From positions 3,534,001-3,598,000 of the forward strand of contig NZ_CP097320.1 of NCBI RefSeq assembly GCF_023515995.1: 64,000 nt of DNA, read 5' to 3'. The notes under the pieces are model-generated. The model had not been told where the DNA came from and did not search any database. It saw only the letters and a program-made list of their open reading frames with translations. The stretch is from Candidatus Mycobacterium methanotrophicum (GTDB lineage: Bacteria; Actinomycetota; Actinomycetes; Mycobacteriales; Mycobacteriaceae). This document shows positions 1 to 8,922 of the stretch, piece after piece. Within the stretch, counting starts at the first letter, position 1; the number at the start of each line of letters is the position of its first letter. The translations under genes were made by a program, and so were the position numbers.

Positions 1-116
1 ACTGAGCGCTCGCTGCGTCGTCAATCACGGCGGCGTATCTTGACCCGGCGTCAGCCAACCGCGTCCTCATCTCGTCGGGATCCCACTTCGGGCCGACCGC
101 CGGCTATAGCCGGGCG

Positions 117-467
117 GTGCGCGTCGGGCCCCACATCGCGGTGGCGGGCACCACCGGCCCGGGACCGGCCGACGACATTGCTGCGCAGACACGGGAGGCG
201 CTGCGCCGCATCGAGGTCGCGCTGAACCAGGCGGGAGCGACGCTGCACGATGTGGTCCGCACCCGGATTTACGTGACCGACATATCCCGATGGCGCGAGG
301 TGGCGTCCGTTCACCTCGACGTCTTCGGTGAGATCCGCCCCGCGGCCACTATGGTCGAGGTGGCCGCGCTCATAGCGCCCGAGTTGTTGGTGGAGATCGA
401 AGCCGACGCCTATTCGCCAGCCGATGCACCGGCGGGCGCGAAGACGCCGTCAGCGCCGGGTAGGTAA
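117..467 (+). CDS. RidA/YjgF-family protein, N-terminus unclear
   Basis: RidA-family proteins deaminate reactive enamine/imine intermediates. Family-typical stretches are the core AVAGTTGPG and RTRIYVTDI. The conserved RidA N-terminus (ISSGSHFGPTAGYSRAV) is encoded in the same frame upstream, from about position 66, but between the in-frame TGA at 3-5 and the GTG at 117 there is no ATG, GTG or TTG codon. Either the start codon is non-standard or lost, or translation begins at GTG 117 and removes about 17 conserved residues. Order matches Rv2704, next to sigA in M. tuberculosis. The 3' end overlaps the convergent DUF952 gene by 58 bp. Family call is firm; whether a functional protein is made is uncertain. 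Confidence 0.7.
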   Translation: MRVGPHIAVAGTTGPGPADDIAAQTREALRRIEVALNQAGATLHDVVRTRIYVTDISRWREVASVHLDVFGEIRPAATMVEVAALIAPELLVEIEADAYSPADAPAGAKTPSAPGR

Positions 468-781
468 GGCGTGACGCGGATCACAGCGACAACTGGCAGT
501 GCGCCGTACAAATGAGGGAACACCATCGACTCCGGATCCGTTGACACTTCGGGTTCCCAACGAATAGGAGCCTGCAAACGGTCGGGGTCGATATGCAGCA
601 ACACCAGGTCGTCGCGACCGCGGAAAAGGCGGTTGGCTGGTAGGTGTGCCTGCGCCGGCGTCGATAGATGGACGAATCCGACGTTGGCCAGTGACTCGGG
701 CCGCAGCTCGCCTTCGGGCCGGGCCGACGCCCACTCGTCGGAGGGACACAGGTGCACCAGTACCGTCGGACGGTGGCTCAT
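410..781 (-). CDS. DUF952 family protein
   Basis: A 123-residue protein with the DUF952 signature: an N-terminal VHLCPSDEW stretch, then GFVHLSTPAQ and a LLHIDPDRL strand, ending in FPHLYGALPV. The biochemical role of the family is unknown. It occupies the place of Rv2705c in the M. tuberculosis order. ATG at 781 gives the conserved N-terminus. Its 3' end overlaps the convergent RidA-like gene. Confidence 0.8.
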   Translation of the reverse strand: MSHRPTVLVHLCPSDEWASARPEGELRPESLANVGFVHLSTPAQAHLPANRLFRGRDDLVLLHIDPDRLQAPIRWEPEVSTDPESMVFPHLYGALPVVAVIRVTPYLPGADGVFAPAGASAGE

Positions 782-906
782 ACCGCCATCCTGCCGGGAG
801 CGCCAAAAGCTCAGGCGTGGGAAACGACACAGCGGGTAACCTCGGTGAAGACGGCCAAACGCGTCGACATGTGAGACAGTGGATTACGGGCCCAGAAGGA
901 TTAGCC

Positions 907-1104
907 ATGAACGCGACTTTGACCACTCCAGAACTAACCAGGGCTGACCGGTGCGATCGGTGCGGCGCTGGCGCGCGTGTGCGCGCCACGTTGCCCTCAG
1001 GCGCGGAGCTTCTCTTTTGTCAGCACCACGCCAACGAGCACGAGGCCAAGCTGGTTGAGTTGTCGGCCGTGATCGAGGCAAGCGCAGTCCCCCTAGAGTC
1101 CTGA
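907..1104 (+). CDS. Small DUF7455-type zinc-binding protein
   Basis: A 65-residue protein starting at ATG 907. It has a CDRCG pair near residue 17 and FCQHH near residue 37, a C2-type arrangement suited to binding a metal, followed by a short charged helix. This is the DUF7455 pattern found next to sigma-factor genes in actinobacteria; function is unknown. The open frame continues upstream of 907, but that extension lacks conserved sequence. Confidence 0.75.
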   Translation: MNATLTTPELTRADRCDRCGAGARVRATLPSGAELLFCQHHANEHEAKLVELSAVIEASAVPLES

Positions 1105-1166
1105 GGCGCGACTCACCATCGGCAATCCGCGCGGCAGGACCAGTCGTCAGGAATCCTGAACTGGTC

Positions 1167-2162
1167 ATGAGCGACCGAGCAGTGAAGCCTTCGCGCCATC
1201 ACATCTGGCGTGTCACTCGCCGGACGCTATCGAAGAGTTGGGACGACTCGATCTTCTCGGAGTCGGCGCAGGCCGCGTTCTGGTCAGCGCTGTCCCTGCC
1301 GCCACTGTTGCTGGGAATGCTGGGCAGCCTGGCCTACGTGGCGCCGCTGTTCGGGCCCGACACCATGTCTGGGATCGAGCAACGCCTGGTGTCGATGTGC
1401 AGCAAGGTTTTCTCCCCCAGTGTGGTCCACGAGATCATCGAGCCGACGATTGCCGATATCGACCGGGGCGCTCGCGGTGAGGTGGTGTCTCTGGGGTTTG
1501 TGATTTCACTGTGGGCGGGATCGTCGGCAATTTCGGCGTTCGTCGATTCGATAGTCGAGGCCCACGACCAGACCCCGCTGCGCCATCCGATCCGCCAACG
1601 GCTGTTCGCGCTGCTCTTGTATGTGGTGATGCTGCTGTTTTTGATCGTCACTGCCCCGCTGATGGTGCGCGGGCCACGCAAGCTCGCCCAACTCATTCCC
1701 GACGGCCTGCAGGACGTCCTGGCGTACGGCTACTACCCGGCGTTGATCACCGGCCTGGTCGTCGCCGTGATGATCTTGTATCGGGTGGCGTTGCCCGAAC
1801 CGCTGCCGTCGCATCGGCTGATCTTCGGTGCGGCACTGGCGAGCGTGACCTTCGTGATCGCGACGCTGGGGCTGCGCATCTACCTCTGGTGGATCACCGG
1901 CACCGGCTACACCTACGGCGCACTGGCCACACCGATCGCGTTTCTGCTGTTCGCGTTCTTCGCCGGCTTCGCGATCATGTTGGGCGCGGAACTCAACGCC
2001 GCCATCCAGGAGGAGTGGCCGGCCCCCCGGACCCACGTCCACCGGCTGCGGCGGTGGCTGGTCGCACGCGCCAAGGCCGACGACACCGACGACACCGACG
2101 ACACCGACGACACCGACGACACAACGGCTTACGTCGGCGCCGATCCGGTCAGCCCTTCTTGA
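1167..2162 (+). CDS. YihY/BrkB-family inner-membrane protein
   Basis: A 331-residue integral membrane protein of the YihY/BrkB family, equivalent by position to Rv2707. About six hydrophobic segments are visible, for example ALSLPPLLLGMLGSLAY, LLLYVVMLLFLIVTAPL and IAFLLFAFFAGFAIMLG. The family signature lies in the C-terminal half (YTYGALATPI, then GAELNAA). The C-terminus ends in a repeated DDT tract encoded by a 9-bp tandem repeat. The transport or lipid-handling role is unproven. The last 14 bp overlap the convergent DUF3039 gene. Confidence 0.88.
   Translation: MSDRAVKPSRHHIWRVTRRTLSKSWDDSIFSESAQAAFWSALSLPPLLLGMLGSLAYVAPLFGPDTMSGIEQRLVSMCSKVFSPSVVHEIIEPTIADIDRGARGEVVSLGFVISLWAGSSAISAFVDSIVEAHDQTPLRHPIRQRLFALLLYVVMLLFLIVTAPLMVRGPRKLAQLIPDGLQDVLAYGYYPALITGLVVAVMILYRVALPEPLPSHRLIFGAALASVTFVIATLGLRIYLWWITGTGYTYGALATPIAFLLFAFFAGFAIMLGAELNAAIQEEWPAPRTHVHRLRRWLVARAKADDTDDTDDTDDTDDTTAYVGADPVSPS
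2079..2123 (+). repeat. 9-bp tandem repeat inside the YihY gene
   Basis: Five consecutive units of gacgacacc (the last ends in A) encode a repeated Asp-Asp-Thr tail at the C-terminus of the YihY protein. The repeat stays in frame whatever the copy number, so it can vary in length without breaking the gene. Confidence 0.9.
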
Positions 2163-2394
2163 GCTGCTGGTAGATCCGCTTGCAGTCCGGGCATACCGGT
2201 GAGCCCGGCTTGGCGGCCTTCCTCACCGGAAACACCTCACCGCACAGCGCCACGACATGCGTGCCCATCACGGCGCTTTCGGCGATCTTGTCCTTCTTGA
2301 CGTAGTGGAAGTACTTGGGAGTATCGCTGCCGGTCCCGTCGTCGACACGTTCGTCGGTCTCGGTGCGCTCGATCGTCTGGGTCTGCATGTCCAT
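2149..2394 (-). CDS. DUF3039 domain protein
   Basis: An 81-residue protein matching Rv2708c. The DUF3039 core reads KYFHYVKKDKIAESAV, then GTHVVALCGEVFP and CPDCKRIY. One Cys in ALCGE plus the CPDC pair suggest a small metal-binding fold. The first 20 residues are a Thr/Glu-rich, probably disordered leader. It is convergent with the YihY gene and divergent from the DUF3099 gene. Function unknown. Confidence 0.85.
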   Translation of the reverse strand: MDMQTQTIERTETDERVDDGTGSDTPKYFHYVKKDKIAESAVMGTHVVALCGEVFPVRKAAKPGSPVCPDCKRIYQQLKKG

Positions 2395-2447
2395 ATTGTG
2401 CCGTAATCGGCTTCGACGCGGTTGCCGAAGTGTGGAACAGTAGAGAA

Positions 2448-2852
2448 ATGAAGCGCGGCCCTGAGCTGGGTTTCGACGACGAGGGTAAGCCGGTACTCAT
2501 CACCGCCGCGGCGCCGGCATACGAGGTACAGCACCGACAGCGAGTGCGCAAATACTTGACGCTGATGGCCTTCCGGATTCCGGCGTTGGTGTTGGCAGCC
2601 GGCGCATATGGCTTGTGGCACAACGGTCTTGTCTCACTTGCGATCATTGCCGCGTCCGTCCCGCTGCCCTGGATGGCAGTGCTGATCGCCAACGATCGCC
2701 CGCCACGTCGCGCCGACGAACCCCGGCGCTTCGACGCGGTCACGCAGCGCACCCCGCTGTTCCCAACCGCCGAACGACCCGCGCTCGAACATCACACTCG
2801 CCCAGCGCCGCAACCGGAATCGCCGCGGCAGGAGGCCGACGGTTCCGAATAA
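2448..2852 (+). CDS. DUF3099 membrane protein
   Basis: A 134-residue protein corresponding to Rv2709. The N-terminal 45 residues are soluble ([21 protein letters not shown]), two membrane helices follow ([16 protein letters not shown] and [20 protein letters not shown]), and the Pro/Arg-rich tail is probably disordered. ATG 2448 is preferred over the GTG at 2430 because the family begins near the K-R-G-P segment. It lies just upstream of sigB on the same strand. Confidence 0.8.
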   Translation: MKRGPELGFDDEGKPVLITAAAPAYEVQHRQRVRKYLTLMAFRIPALVLAAGAYGLWHNGLVSLAIIAASVPLPWMAVLIANDRPPRRADEPRRFDAVTQRTPLFPTAERPALEHHTRPAPQPESPRQEADGSE

Positions 2853-2937
2853 TCCGAGGGCGCAGCGGGTTCTTAGCACATTCTCAGACCGCGCGGACGT
2901 CCGCGCACGTCAAGGGGTGTGGGATGGTCGCCCAGCG

Positions 2938-2989
2938 GGAACTCCACTGCCAAGTTGGTCGTTGTACCTCAAGTTGGTCGTTGTACCTC
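2938..2989 (+). promoter_or_regulatory. SigE/SigH-type promoter of sigB with duplicated -10
   Basis: A GGAAC element at 2938-2942 is followed by CGTTG at 2960-2964 after 17 nt, the spacing of extracytoplasmic-function promoters; sigB of M. tuberculosis is transcribed from such an element by SigE, SigH and SigL. A 19-bp tandem duplication (2952-2970 and 2971-2989) repeats the -10, giving a second CGTTG at 2979-2983 that lies too far from the GGAAC to pair with it. The distance to the sigB ATG is about 55 bp. Confidence 0.65.
2952..2989 (+). repeat. 19-bp tandem duplication in sigB leader
   Basis: Two perfect, adjacent copies of aagttggtcgttgtacctc lie at 2952-2970 and 2971-2989, between the putative -35 and the sigB ribosome-binding region. 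Confidence 0.97.
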
Positions 2990-3019
2990 ATGACAGCTCA
3001 CGCCTATCGGGAGGCCGCC

Positions 3020-3979
3020 ATGGCAAATGCCACCACAAGCCGGGTTGACAGCGATCTGGATGCTCAAAGCCCAGCCGCGGACCTGGTGCGCGTGTATCTG
3101 AACGGGATCGGCAAAACGGCGTTGCTCAATGCCGCCGATGAGGTCGAACTCGCCAAGCGCATCGAGGCCGGACTCTACGCTCAGCATCTGCTGAGCACCC
3201 GCAAGCGGCTGGGCGAGAACCGCAAACGCGGCCTGGCACTGGTGGCTCGCGACGGCGAAGCAGCACGAAGCCATCTGCTGGAAGCCAACCTGCGGTTGGT
3301 CGTGTCGTTGGCGAAGCGCTACACAGGCCGCGGAATGCCACTGCTGGACCTCATTCAGGAAGGCAATCTGGGTTTGATCCGCGCGATGGAAAAGTTCGAC
3401 TACACAAAGGGATTCAAGTTTTCCACGTACGCGACGTGGTGGATCCGGCAGGCGATCACCAGGGGCATGGCCGATCAGAGCCGCACCATCCGACTGCCTG
3501 TCCACCTCGTTGAGCAGGTGAACAAGCTGGCCCGGATCAAGCGCGAGATGCACCAGAGCCTCGGCCGTGAGGCCACTGACGAGGAACTCGCTGCCGAGTC
3601 GGGCATTCCGGTCGAGAAGATCAACGACCTGCTGGAGCACAGCCGCGACCCGGTGAGCCTCGACATGCCCGTCGGCTCCGAGGAAGAGGCGCCGCTCGGC
3701 GATTTCATCGAGGACGCTGAAGCGATGTCCGCGGAGAACGCGGTGATCGCCGAGCTGCTGCACACCGACATCCGCACAGTGCTGGCAACGCTCGATGAGC
3801 GTGAGCATCAGGTGATCCGGCTGCGCTTCGGGCTCGACGATGGACAGCCCCGCACGCTCGACCAAATCGGCAAGCTGTTCGGGCTGTCCCGTGAGCGGGT
3901 TCGCCAAATCGAGCGCGAGGTGATGGCCAAGCTTCGCAACGGTGAGCGGGCCGACCGACTGCGGTCCTACGCCAGCTGA
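3020..3979 (+). CDS. sigB: RNA polymerase sigma factor SigB
   Basis: A group 2 sigma-70 factor for stationary-phase and stress genes, 319 residues and nearly identical to mycobacterial SigB (Rv2710). Visible parts are region 1.2 ([16 protein letters not shown]), region 2 ([36 protein letters not shown]), region 3, and the region 4 helix-turn-helix ([18 protein letters not shown]). ATG 3020 is chosen by alignment to the MA...[10 protein letters not shown] start and by the GGGAGG ribosome site 5' of it; the frame stays open for 400 bp upstream without homology. A GGAAC/CGTT promoter precedes it and a strong hairpin follows it, before ideR. Confidence 0.97.
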   Translation: MANATTSRVDSDLDAQSPAADLVRVYLNGIGKTALLNAADEVELAKRIEAGLYAQHLLSTRKRLGENRKRGLALVARDGEAARSHLLEANLRLVVSLAKRYTGRGMPLLDLIQEGNLGLIRAMEKFDYTKGFKFSTYATWWIRQAITRGMADQSRTIRLPVHLVEQVNKLARIKREMHQSLGREATDEELAAESGIPVEKINDLLEHSRDPVSLDMPVGSEEEAPLGDFIEDAEAMSAENAVIAELLHTDIRTVLATLDEREHQVIRLRFGLDDGQPRTLDQIGKLFGLSRERVRQIEREVMAKLRNGERADRLRSYAS

Positions 3980-3998
3980 GGAGCTAGATCAACTCCCG

Positions 3999-4036
3999 GC
4001 CAGTGTGCCCGTCGCGCCAGCGGCGGGCACACTGGC
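3999..4036 (+). terminator. Hairpin between sigB and ideR
   Basis: A perfect 13-bp inverted repeat (gccagtgtgcccg at 3999-4011 against its complement at 4024-4036) with a 12-nt loop, 19 bp after the sigB stop. There is no U-tract, as is usual for mycobacterial intrinsic terminators. It probably separates sigB and ideR transcripts. Confidence 0.75.
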
Positions 4037-4104
4037 GTGCTGGAGCGTTAGCGAACCGTTCACGCAGCTGGGCAAGTAAGCTCAGCAGCAACGGAGGGTA
4101 CGGA

Positions 4105-4797
4105 ATGAACGAGCTGGTTGACACCACCGAGATGTACCTGCGGACGATCTATGACCTCGAAGAAGAGGGCGTGACGCCGCTGCGCGCCCGTATCGCCGAA
4201 CGGCTTGACCAGAGCGGACCCACGGTCAGCCAGACTGTGTCACGGATGGAGCGCGACGGGCTGCTGCATGTCGCCGGCGACCGCCATCTCCAACTCACCG
4301 ACAAGGGCCGCGCACTGGCGATCTCGGTGATGCGTAAGCACCGCCTCGCCGAGCGGCTGCTGGTCGATGTCATCGGATTGCCGTGGGAAGAGGTGCACGC
4401 CGAGGCTTGCCGGTGGGAGCACGTGATGAGCGAAGACGTCGAGCGTCGGCTGGTGCAGGTCCTCGACAACCCGACGACCTCGCCTTTCGGCAACCCGATT
4501 CCAGGTCTGTTGGATTTGGGCATCGGGCCGGGCGTCGGCGACCGGGAACCGAATTTGGTGCGGCTCACCGAGCTGCCGGCCGGATCACCCGTCGCAGTGG
4601 TGGTGCGTCGGCTCGCCGAACACGTGCAGGGCGACATCGACCTGATCACCCGGCTCAAGGACGCCGGCGTGGTGCCCAACGCCAGGGTGACCGTCGAAAC
4701 CAACCCGGCCGGCGGCGTGACCATCGTGATGCTGGGCCATGAGAACGTGAGCCTGCCGCATGAAATGGCTCACGCGGTCAAGGTCGAGAAGGTCTGA
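4105..4797 (+). CDS. ideR: Iron-dependent repressor IdeR
   Basis: A DtxR-family Fe(II)-activated repressor controlling iron uptake, siderophore and storage genes. The 230 residues match M. tuberculosis IdeR almost throughout: winged HTH (LDQSGPTVSQTVSRMERDGL), dimerisation/metal domain with ligands in the stretch EACRWEHVMSEDVERR (Cys, Glu, His), and a C-terminal SH3-like domain ending HAVKVEKV. ATG 4105 follows a GGAGGG ribosome site at 4093-4098. It sits directly downstream of sigB but is separated from it by a 13-bp hairpin. Confidence 0.97.
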   Translation: MNELVDTTEMYLRTIYDLEEEGVTPLRARIAERLDQSGPTVSQTVSRMERDGLLHVAGDRHLQLTDKGRALAISVMRKHRLAERLLVDVIGLPWEEVHAEACRWEHVMSEDVERRLVQVLDNPTTSPFGNPIPGLLDLGIGPGVGDREPNLVRLTELPAGSPVAVVVRRLAEHVQGDIDLITRLKDAGVVPNARVTVETNPAGGVTIVMLGHENVSLPHEMAHAVKVEKV

Positions 4798-4820
4798 ACC
4801 GGGCCAATTGGCCGGGCCCG

Positions 4821-5879
4821 TTAGACGGCGCGTCGGCCGAATGCCCGTCGCGGCGGCAGCCGCACACCGAGCCGCTCGGCTAGCCGATACCCGGTAACAG
4901 CCAGCTCGCGAATGCGCTCAGGCCGCAGGCCCGATTGCAACGCCGCGTCGAGCATGCCTGCCATCCGATGCTCGGGTTGGCAGCGCAGCGCGGCCTCCAG
5001 CGACACCCCGGCCAGTGGGCCGTCGCCGCGGACATAGGCACTGAACGCGACCAACACCAGCGCCTCGACCCGCCACGGCGTGGGCAGGCTGCGCGACAGC
5101 AGCGCCCACAGCGATTCGGCCTCTCCGGCACTCCGGCCGACCGCCAGGGCAAACATCGTGTCTCGGAACTCCACGTCGCCCAGCGCGCAAGCCAGGCCGG
5201 CCAGCTCCGCGCCGGACAGCTGTTGTCCCTCGCCCACCCGGGCGGCCGCAGCCAGCGCGTCCTCGACGTCGCCGCGGACGCAGGCAGCTGGATCGGCGCG
5301 GTGTGCTGCATCCCGTAGCGCGGCGTGTTCGCCGATCAGCCTGGCCAGCGCCGCGGTTGGCGCCCGTTCGTCCACCGCGATTACCGACTGCAGGTCAGCG
5401 CGCCGCGCATACAACCGTCGGCCGTCGAGCACCGCTGCCAGCGCCACCGGCGACGCGGACGGGTCGTCGATCACACCGCCCGCGCCGCAACCGTCCACGC
5501 AGTGCCAGCGGCCCCCGGCGGCCACCCGGTCCACCACGTGTGCCGCCCACAGGTCGATGTCGTGCTGCGACAGCTCGTCGGTGAGCGTCGCGCACAAGTC
5601 GCGGAACTGCTCGTTGCACATAGGGCAGCCTGCGCCGTCGGCGTCGACAATGACCACGATGGCCGCCTCGGGGCTGGCCGCGGAGGCCACCTCCGCGAGC
5701 TGCCCAACGTGGTCGGCGAGCACCTCGGAGAGGTCGACTCGCATCACCGAGCCCAGCTCGTTGTCGTCGATCGAGATCAGCACCAGCGATTTTTCCGGCA
5801 CGAAGCCCAGCACGGCCGGGATCGCGGCGATCACCGCGCCGGGACGATTCAGTTCAAAGTCAGGGGGCTGCTTGGTCAT
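4821..5879 (-). CDS. DUF4192 domain protein
   Basis: About 352 residues with the DUF4192 pattern: N-terminal RPGAVIAAIPAVLGFVPEKS, then LVLISIDDNELGSVMRVD and a VVIVDADG strand followed by a C-P-M-C pair, and a helical alanine-rich C-terminal half. Corresponds to Rv2712c. The start at 5879 (MTKQPPDFEL) fits the family; an in-frame ATG at 5939 would add 20 unconserved residues. Convergent with ideR. Role unknown. Confidence 0.82.
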   Translation of the reverse strand: MTKQPPDFELNRPGAVIAAIPAVLGFVPEKSLVLISIDDNELGSVMRVDLSEVLADHVGQLAEVASAASPEAAIVVIVDADGAGCPMCNEQFRDLCATLTDELSQHDIDLWAAHVVDRVAAGGRWHCVDGCGAGGVIDDPSASPVALAAVLDGRRLYARRADLQSVIAVDERAPTAALARLIGEHAALRDAAHRADPAACVRGDVEDALAAAARVGEGQQLSGAELAGLACALGDVEFRDTMFALAVGRSAGEAESLWALLSRSLPTPWRVEALVLVAFSAYVRGDGPLAGVSLEAALRCQPEHRMAGMLDAALQSGLRPERIRELAVTGYRLAERLGVRLPPRRAFGRRAV

Positions 5880-6007
5880 GGCGCTCACGCTGACCGTCGG
5901 CACTGTCAGTCCGTCGGCGGTGCGGACGGCACCACCCATGCGCTGTGGACAACGGCGCGGCTGGGGACAACCGCGAACTGATATTCACGTCTTCGCCGTC
6001 GGCGAGG

Positions 6008-6624
6008 TCATCGGCTTGCCCGCTCGTGCGTAGACGTCCATGGACCGAGGCCGGGTAGCCGCCCGCCACGCGTTTGGCGAACCGGTAGACGCGACGATGG
6101 GTTGCGAGGGGCACCGTCGAAACCCGCGGGCGCGACGTCGCCTGGGCCGCCGGCCTCGGCGCGCTCCAAAAGCTCGGTGATGTGCTGGTCGAACGGTGGC
6201 GAGTAGGACAAGTTCTCCCCGCAGCCACCGCGGTGCAGACCGCCGATCACCCCGCTGACGCTCGAGCCGCTGATCCAGGGCGCCCCGCTGGTGCCGTCGG
6301 CCAGGCCCGCGCACAGCAGCTCCGGGTAGCCGCGGTCACCGATTCCCGTGGTGGCCTGACAGCCGTCGGGGCGGCTGACGCGGGCAATCGCATAGTCGGC
6401 GTACGAATCCTTATTGGCGACCCACCGCGGATCCAGCTAGATCACGCTGACCGTCCAGACATCGGCCGGCGCAGCACCGGCGCCGCAATGATCTAGCTCG
6501 GGGAGCCGACGACGGCCGGCTTGTGTTCGCTGATGACCGGTGCGGCAGGTGGCTGGTGCCCGCATCCCGCTAATACCGCGGCCAGCGCGGCGATTGCGCC
6601 CACCGCCGGTGCCAGAATGTGCAT
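6008..6624 (-). pseudogene. Remnant of a secreted lipoprotein trypsin-like protease
   Basis: From ATG 6624 the reverse strand encodes a lipoprotein signal (AAVLAGCGH, lipobox Cys at about residue 21) that hits a TAG at 6493-6495 after 43 codons. A second frame resumes with DSYADYAIARVSRPDG, whose Asp is a candidate catalytic residue, then ADGTSGAPW (the serine nucleophile motif) and SGVIGGLHRGGC. A second in-frame TAG precedes this part, and the segment that should carry the catalytic His is missing. At least one frameshift, two stops and an internal deletion make this a pseudogene. It occupies the position of sthA (Rv2713) in M. tuberculosis, which is absent here. Confidence 0.72.
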
Positions 6625-6800
6625 CGCCGTCGATCATGCCCGACCGGATGGCCGCAGGCGACGCCGAAACGGGGTATCCATGAGGAGAGCGGTGAGACGC
6701 GCCGGCATTGCCGACCGGGTCCGCACCCGCAGCCAGCAGATTTGAGAGACACTATTTGACACGGCGGTACCCAACCGCGCCGTGCGAGGAGGCAGTAGCG

Positions 6801-7781
6801 ATGGACGACAACCAGCCCCCCGACCGGGAACAGCATTACCAACCCGAGCAGCAGAACGGCATGTACGAGCTCGAGGTCCCCGCGCCGCAGCTGTCATCGT
6901 CTGATGGCCGTGGCCCGGTTTTGGTGCATGCTCTGGAAGGCTTTTCCGACGCCGGTCATGCGATCCGGCTGGCCACCAGCCACCTCAAGGAAACACTGGA
7001 CACCGAACTGGTGGCCTCGTTCGCGATCGACGAGCTGCTCGATTACCGGTCGCGGCGGCCCCTAATGACGTTCAAGACCGATCATTTCGCCCACTACGAC
7101 GACCCAGAGCTTCGTCTCTACGCCATGCATGACAGCGCCGGGACGCCGTTTTTGCTGTTGGCCGGCATGGAGCCGGATTTGAAGTGGGAGCGGTTCATCA
7201 CCGCAGTGCGGTTGTTGGCCGAGCGTCTGGGTGTGCGGCAGACGATCGGTCTGGGCGCGATCCCGATGGCGGTCCCGCACACGCGGCCGGTGACGATGAC
7301 GGCGCACTCCAACAACCGCGAGTTGATCGCCGACTTCACGCCGTGGATCACCGAGGTCCAGGTGCCCGGAAGCGCGTCGAACCTGTTGGAATACCGGATG
7401 GCTCAGCACGGCCACGAGGTGGTGGGCTTCACCGTTCATGTCCCGCACTACTTGGCACAGACTGGCTATCCGGCCGCCGCGCATGCACTGCTGAAGCAGG
7501 TGGCCAAGACCGGATTGCTACAGCTTCCGCTCAAGGCGCTCGAAGAGGCGGCTGTTGAGATTGCGGCCAGGGTCGACGAACAGGTTGAAGCGAGCCCCGA
7601 CGTCGCTCAAGTGGTGGCCACGCTGGAGCGACAGTACGATGCCTTCATTGCCGATCAGGAGGAACGGTCGCTGCTGACGCGGGATGACGATCTGCCTAGC
7701 GGGGACGAACTCGGCGCGGAGTTCGAGCGATTCCTCGCCCAGGAGGCAGAGAAGAAGTTTGACGACGACGATCCGAAGTGA
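6801..7781 (+). CDS. PAC2 family protein (Rv2714-like)
   Basis: A 326-residue PAC2-family protein, orthologous by sequence and order to Rv2714. Proteins of this family resemble proteasome assembly chaperone 2 and a nucleoside-phosphorylase-like fold; the role in mycobacteria is unknown. Visible landmarks: VLVHALEGFSDAGHAIR, ELVASFAIDELLDYRSRRP, LLLAGMEPDLKWERF and GLGAIPMAVPHTRP. ATG 6801 follows a GAGGAGG ribosome site. The C-terminus is acidic (FDDDDPK). Followed 84 bp later by a co-directional hydrolase gene. Confidence 0.9.
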   Translation: MDDNQPPDREQHYQPEQQNGMYELEVPAPQLSSSDGRGPVLVHALEGFSDAGHAIRLATSHLKETLDTELVASFAIDELLDYRSRRPLMTFKTDHFAHYDDPELRLYAMHDSAGTPFLLLAGMEPDLKWERFITAVRLLAERLGVRQTIGLGAIPMAVPHTRPVTMTAHSNNRELIADFTPWITEVQVPGSASNLLEYRMAQHGHEVVGFTVHVPHYLAQTGYPAAAHALLKQVAKTGLLQLPLKALEEAAVEIAARVDEQVEASPDVAQVVATLERQYDAFIADQEERSLLTRDDDLPSGDELGAEFERFLAQEAEKKFDDDDPK

Positions 7782-7865
7782 ACGCCCCACCGCGCCGACG
7801 ACGATGCTTCGGCGATGCGACGAGGAGTGGCGCGTGTCAGGACGCCCGACAGCGAAGTTGGCGAG

Positions 7866-8888
7866 ATGACGCAGCGGAGGCCCAATTTGCGCTCGGTGCG
7901 GGAGGTCACCCCTTCGCTGCAGTTCCGTACGGTCCACGGCTATCGGCGTGCGTTCCGCATCGCCGGCTCCGGTCCGGTGATCCTGCTGATTCACGGGATC
8001 GGTGACAACTCCACCACCTGGGAGACAGTTCAAGCCAGACTCGCGCAACGGTTCACGGTGATCGCCGTCGACCTGCTGGGCCACGGGCAGTCGGACAAAC
8101 CACGCGCCGACTACTCGCTCGCGGCGTACGCCAACGGGATGCGCGACCTGCTTTCCGTGCTGGGCATCGAGCGCGTCACCGTCGTCGGTCACTCGCTCGG
8201 TGGTGGAGTGGCGATGCAGTTCGCCTACCAATTCCCGCAATTGGTGGAGCGGCTGGTCCTGGTCGCGGCCGGCGGGGTCACCAAGGACGTCAACGTGGTG
8301 TTACGGCTGGCTTCCTTGCCGATGGGAGGCGAGGCGCTGGCGTTGCTTCGGTTGCCGTTGGTGCTGCCGGCTTTGCAGATCGCCGGGCGCGCGGCCGGGC
8401 TGGTGCTCGGATCAACCGCTCTGGGGCACGACCTGCCGGACGTCCTGCGGGTGCTGGCCGCTTTACCAGAGCCGATGGCCTCGGCGGCGTTCACCCGCAC
8501 GCTGCGGGCGGTGGTCGACTGGCGCGGTCAGATGGTCACCATGCTGGACCGATGTTATTTGACTGCGTCCGTTCCGGTGCAAATCATCTGGGGCACAGAC
8601 GATGTGGTAATCCCGGTCAGCCATGCCCGAATGGCGCACGCCGCGATGCCAGGTTCCCAACTGGCGCTTTTCGAGCACTCCGGCCACTTCCCGTTCCACG
8701 ACGATCCGGACCGTTTCATCGAGGTCGTCGAGCGCTTCATCGACAAGACGGAGCCCGCCCGATACGACCAGGCTGCGCTGCGGGAGCTGCTGCGCAGCGG
8801 TGGCGGCGCACAAACCCTCTCAGGACCGGCCGACACCCGCGTCGCCGTGTTGACTGCCATGGGGTCCGACGAACGTAGCGCCACCTAA
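7866..8888 (+). CDS. Alpha/beta hydrolase (Rv2715-like)
   Basis: A 340-residue alpha/beta hydrolase. The oxyanion-hole region is [10 protein letters not shown], the nucleophile elbow VVGHSLGGG (Ser), and the C-terminal catalytic pair is Asp in [11 protein letters not shown] and His in [12 protein letters not shown]. Substrate is unknown; probably an esterase or lipase. Start at ATG 7866 aligns with M. tuberculosis Rv2715; the open frame extends 51 bp further upstream without homology. Likely co-transcribed with the PAC2 gene. Confidence 0.92.
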   Translation: MTQRRPNLRSVREVTPSLQFRTVHGYRRAFRIAGSGPVILLIHGIGDNSTTWETVQARLAQRFTVIAVDLLGHGQSDKPRADYSLAAYANGMRDLLSVLGIERVTVVGHSLGGGVAMQFAYQFPQLVERLVLVAAGGVTKDVNVVLRLASLPMGGEALALLRLPLVLPALQIAGRAAGLVLGSTALGHDLPDVLRVLAALPEPMASAAFTRTLRAVVDWRGQMVTMLDRCYLTASVPVQIIWGTDDVVIPVSHARMAHAAMPGSQLALFEHSGHFPFHDDPDRFIEVVERFIDKTEPARYDQAALRELLRSGGGAQTLSGPADTRVAVLTAMGSDERSAT

Positions 8889-8922
8889 CCGGTCTGCTGG
8901 CGCGACGTCGTATGGTCGGGTT

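Noticed and set aside
2949..2990. The 19-bp repeat as the beginning of a CRISPR array
   Set aside because: Only two units, directly adjacent with no spacer.
5080..6033. 317-codon forward frame with Ser/Ala/Thr-rich protein
   Set aside because: Antisense to the conserved DUF4192 gene; composition is that of a high-GC shadow frame.
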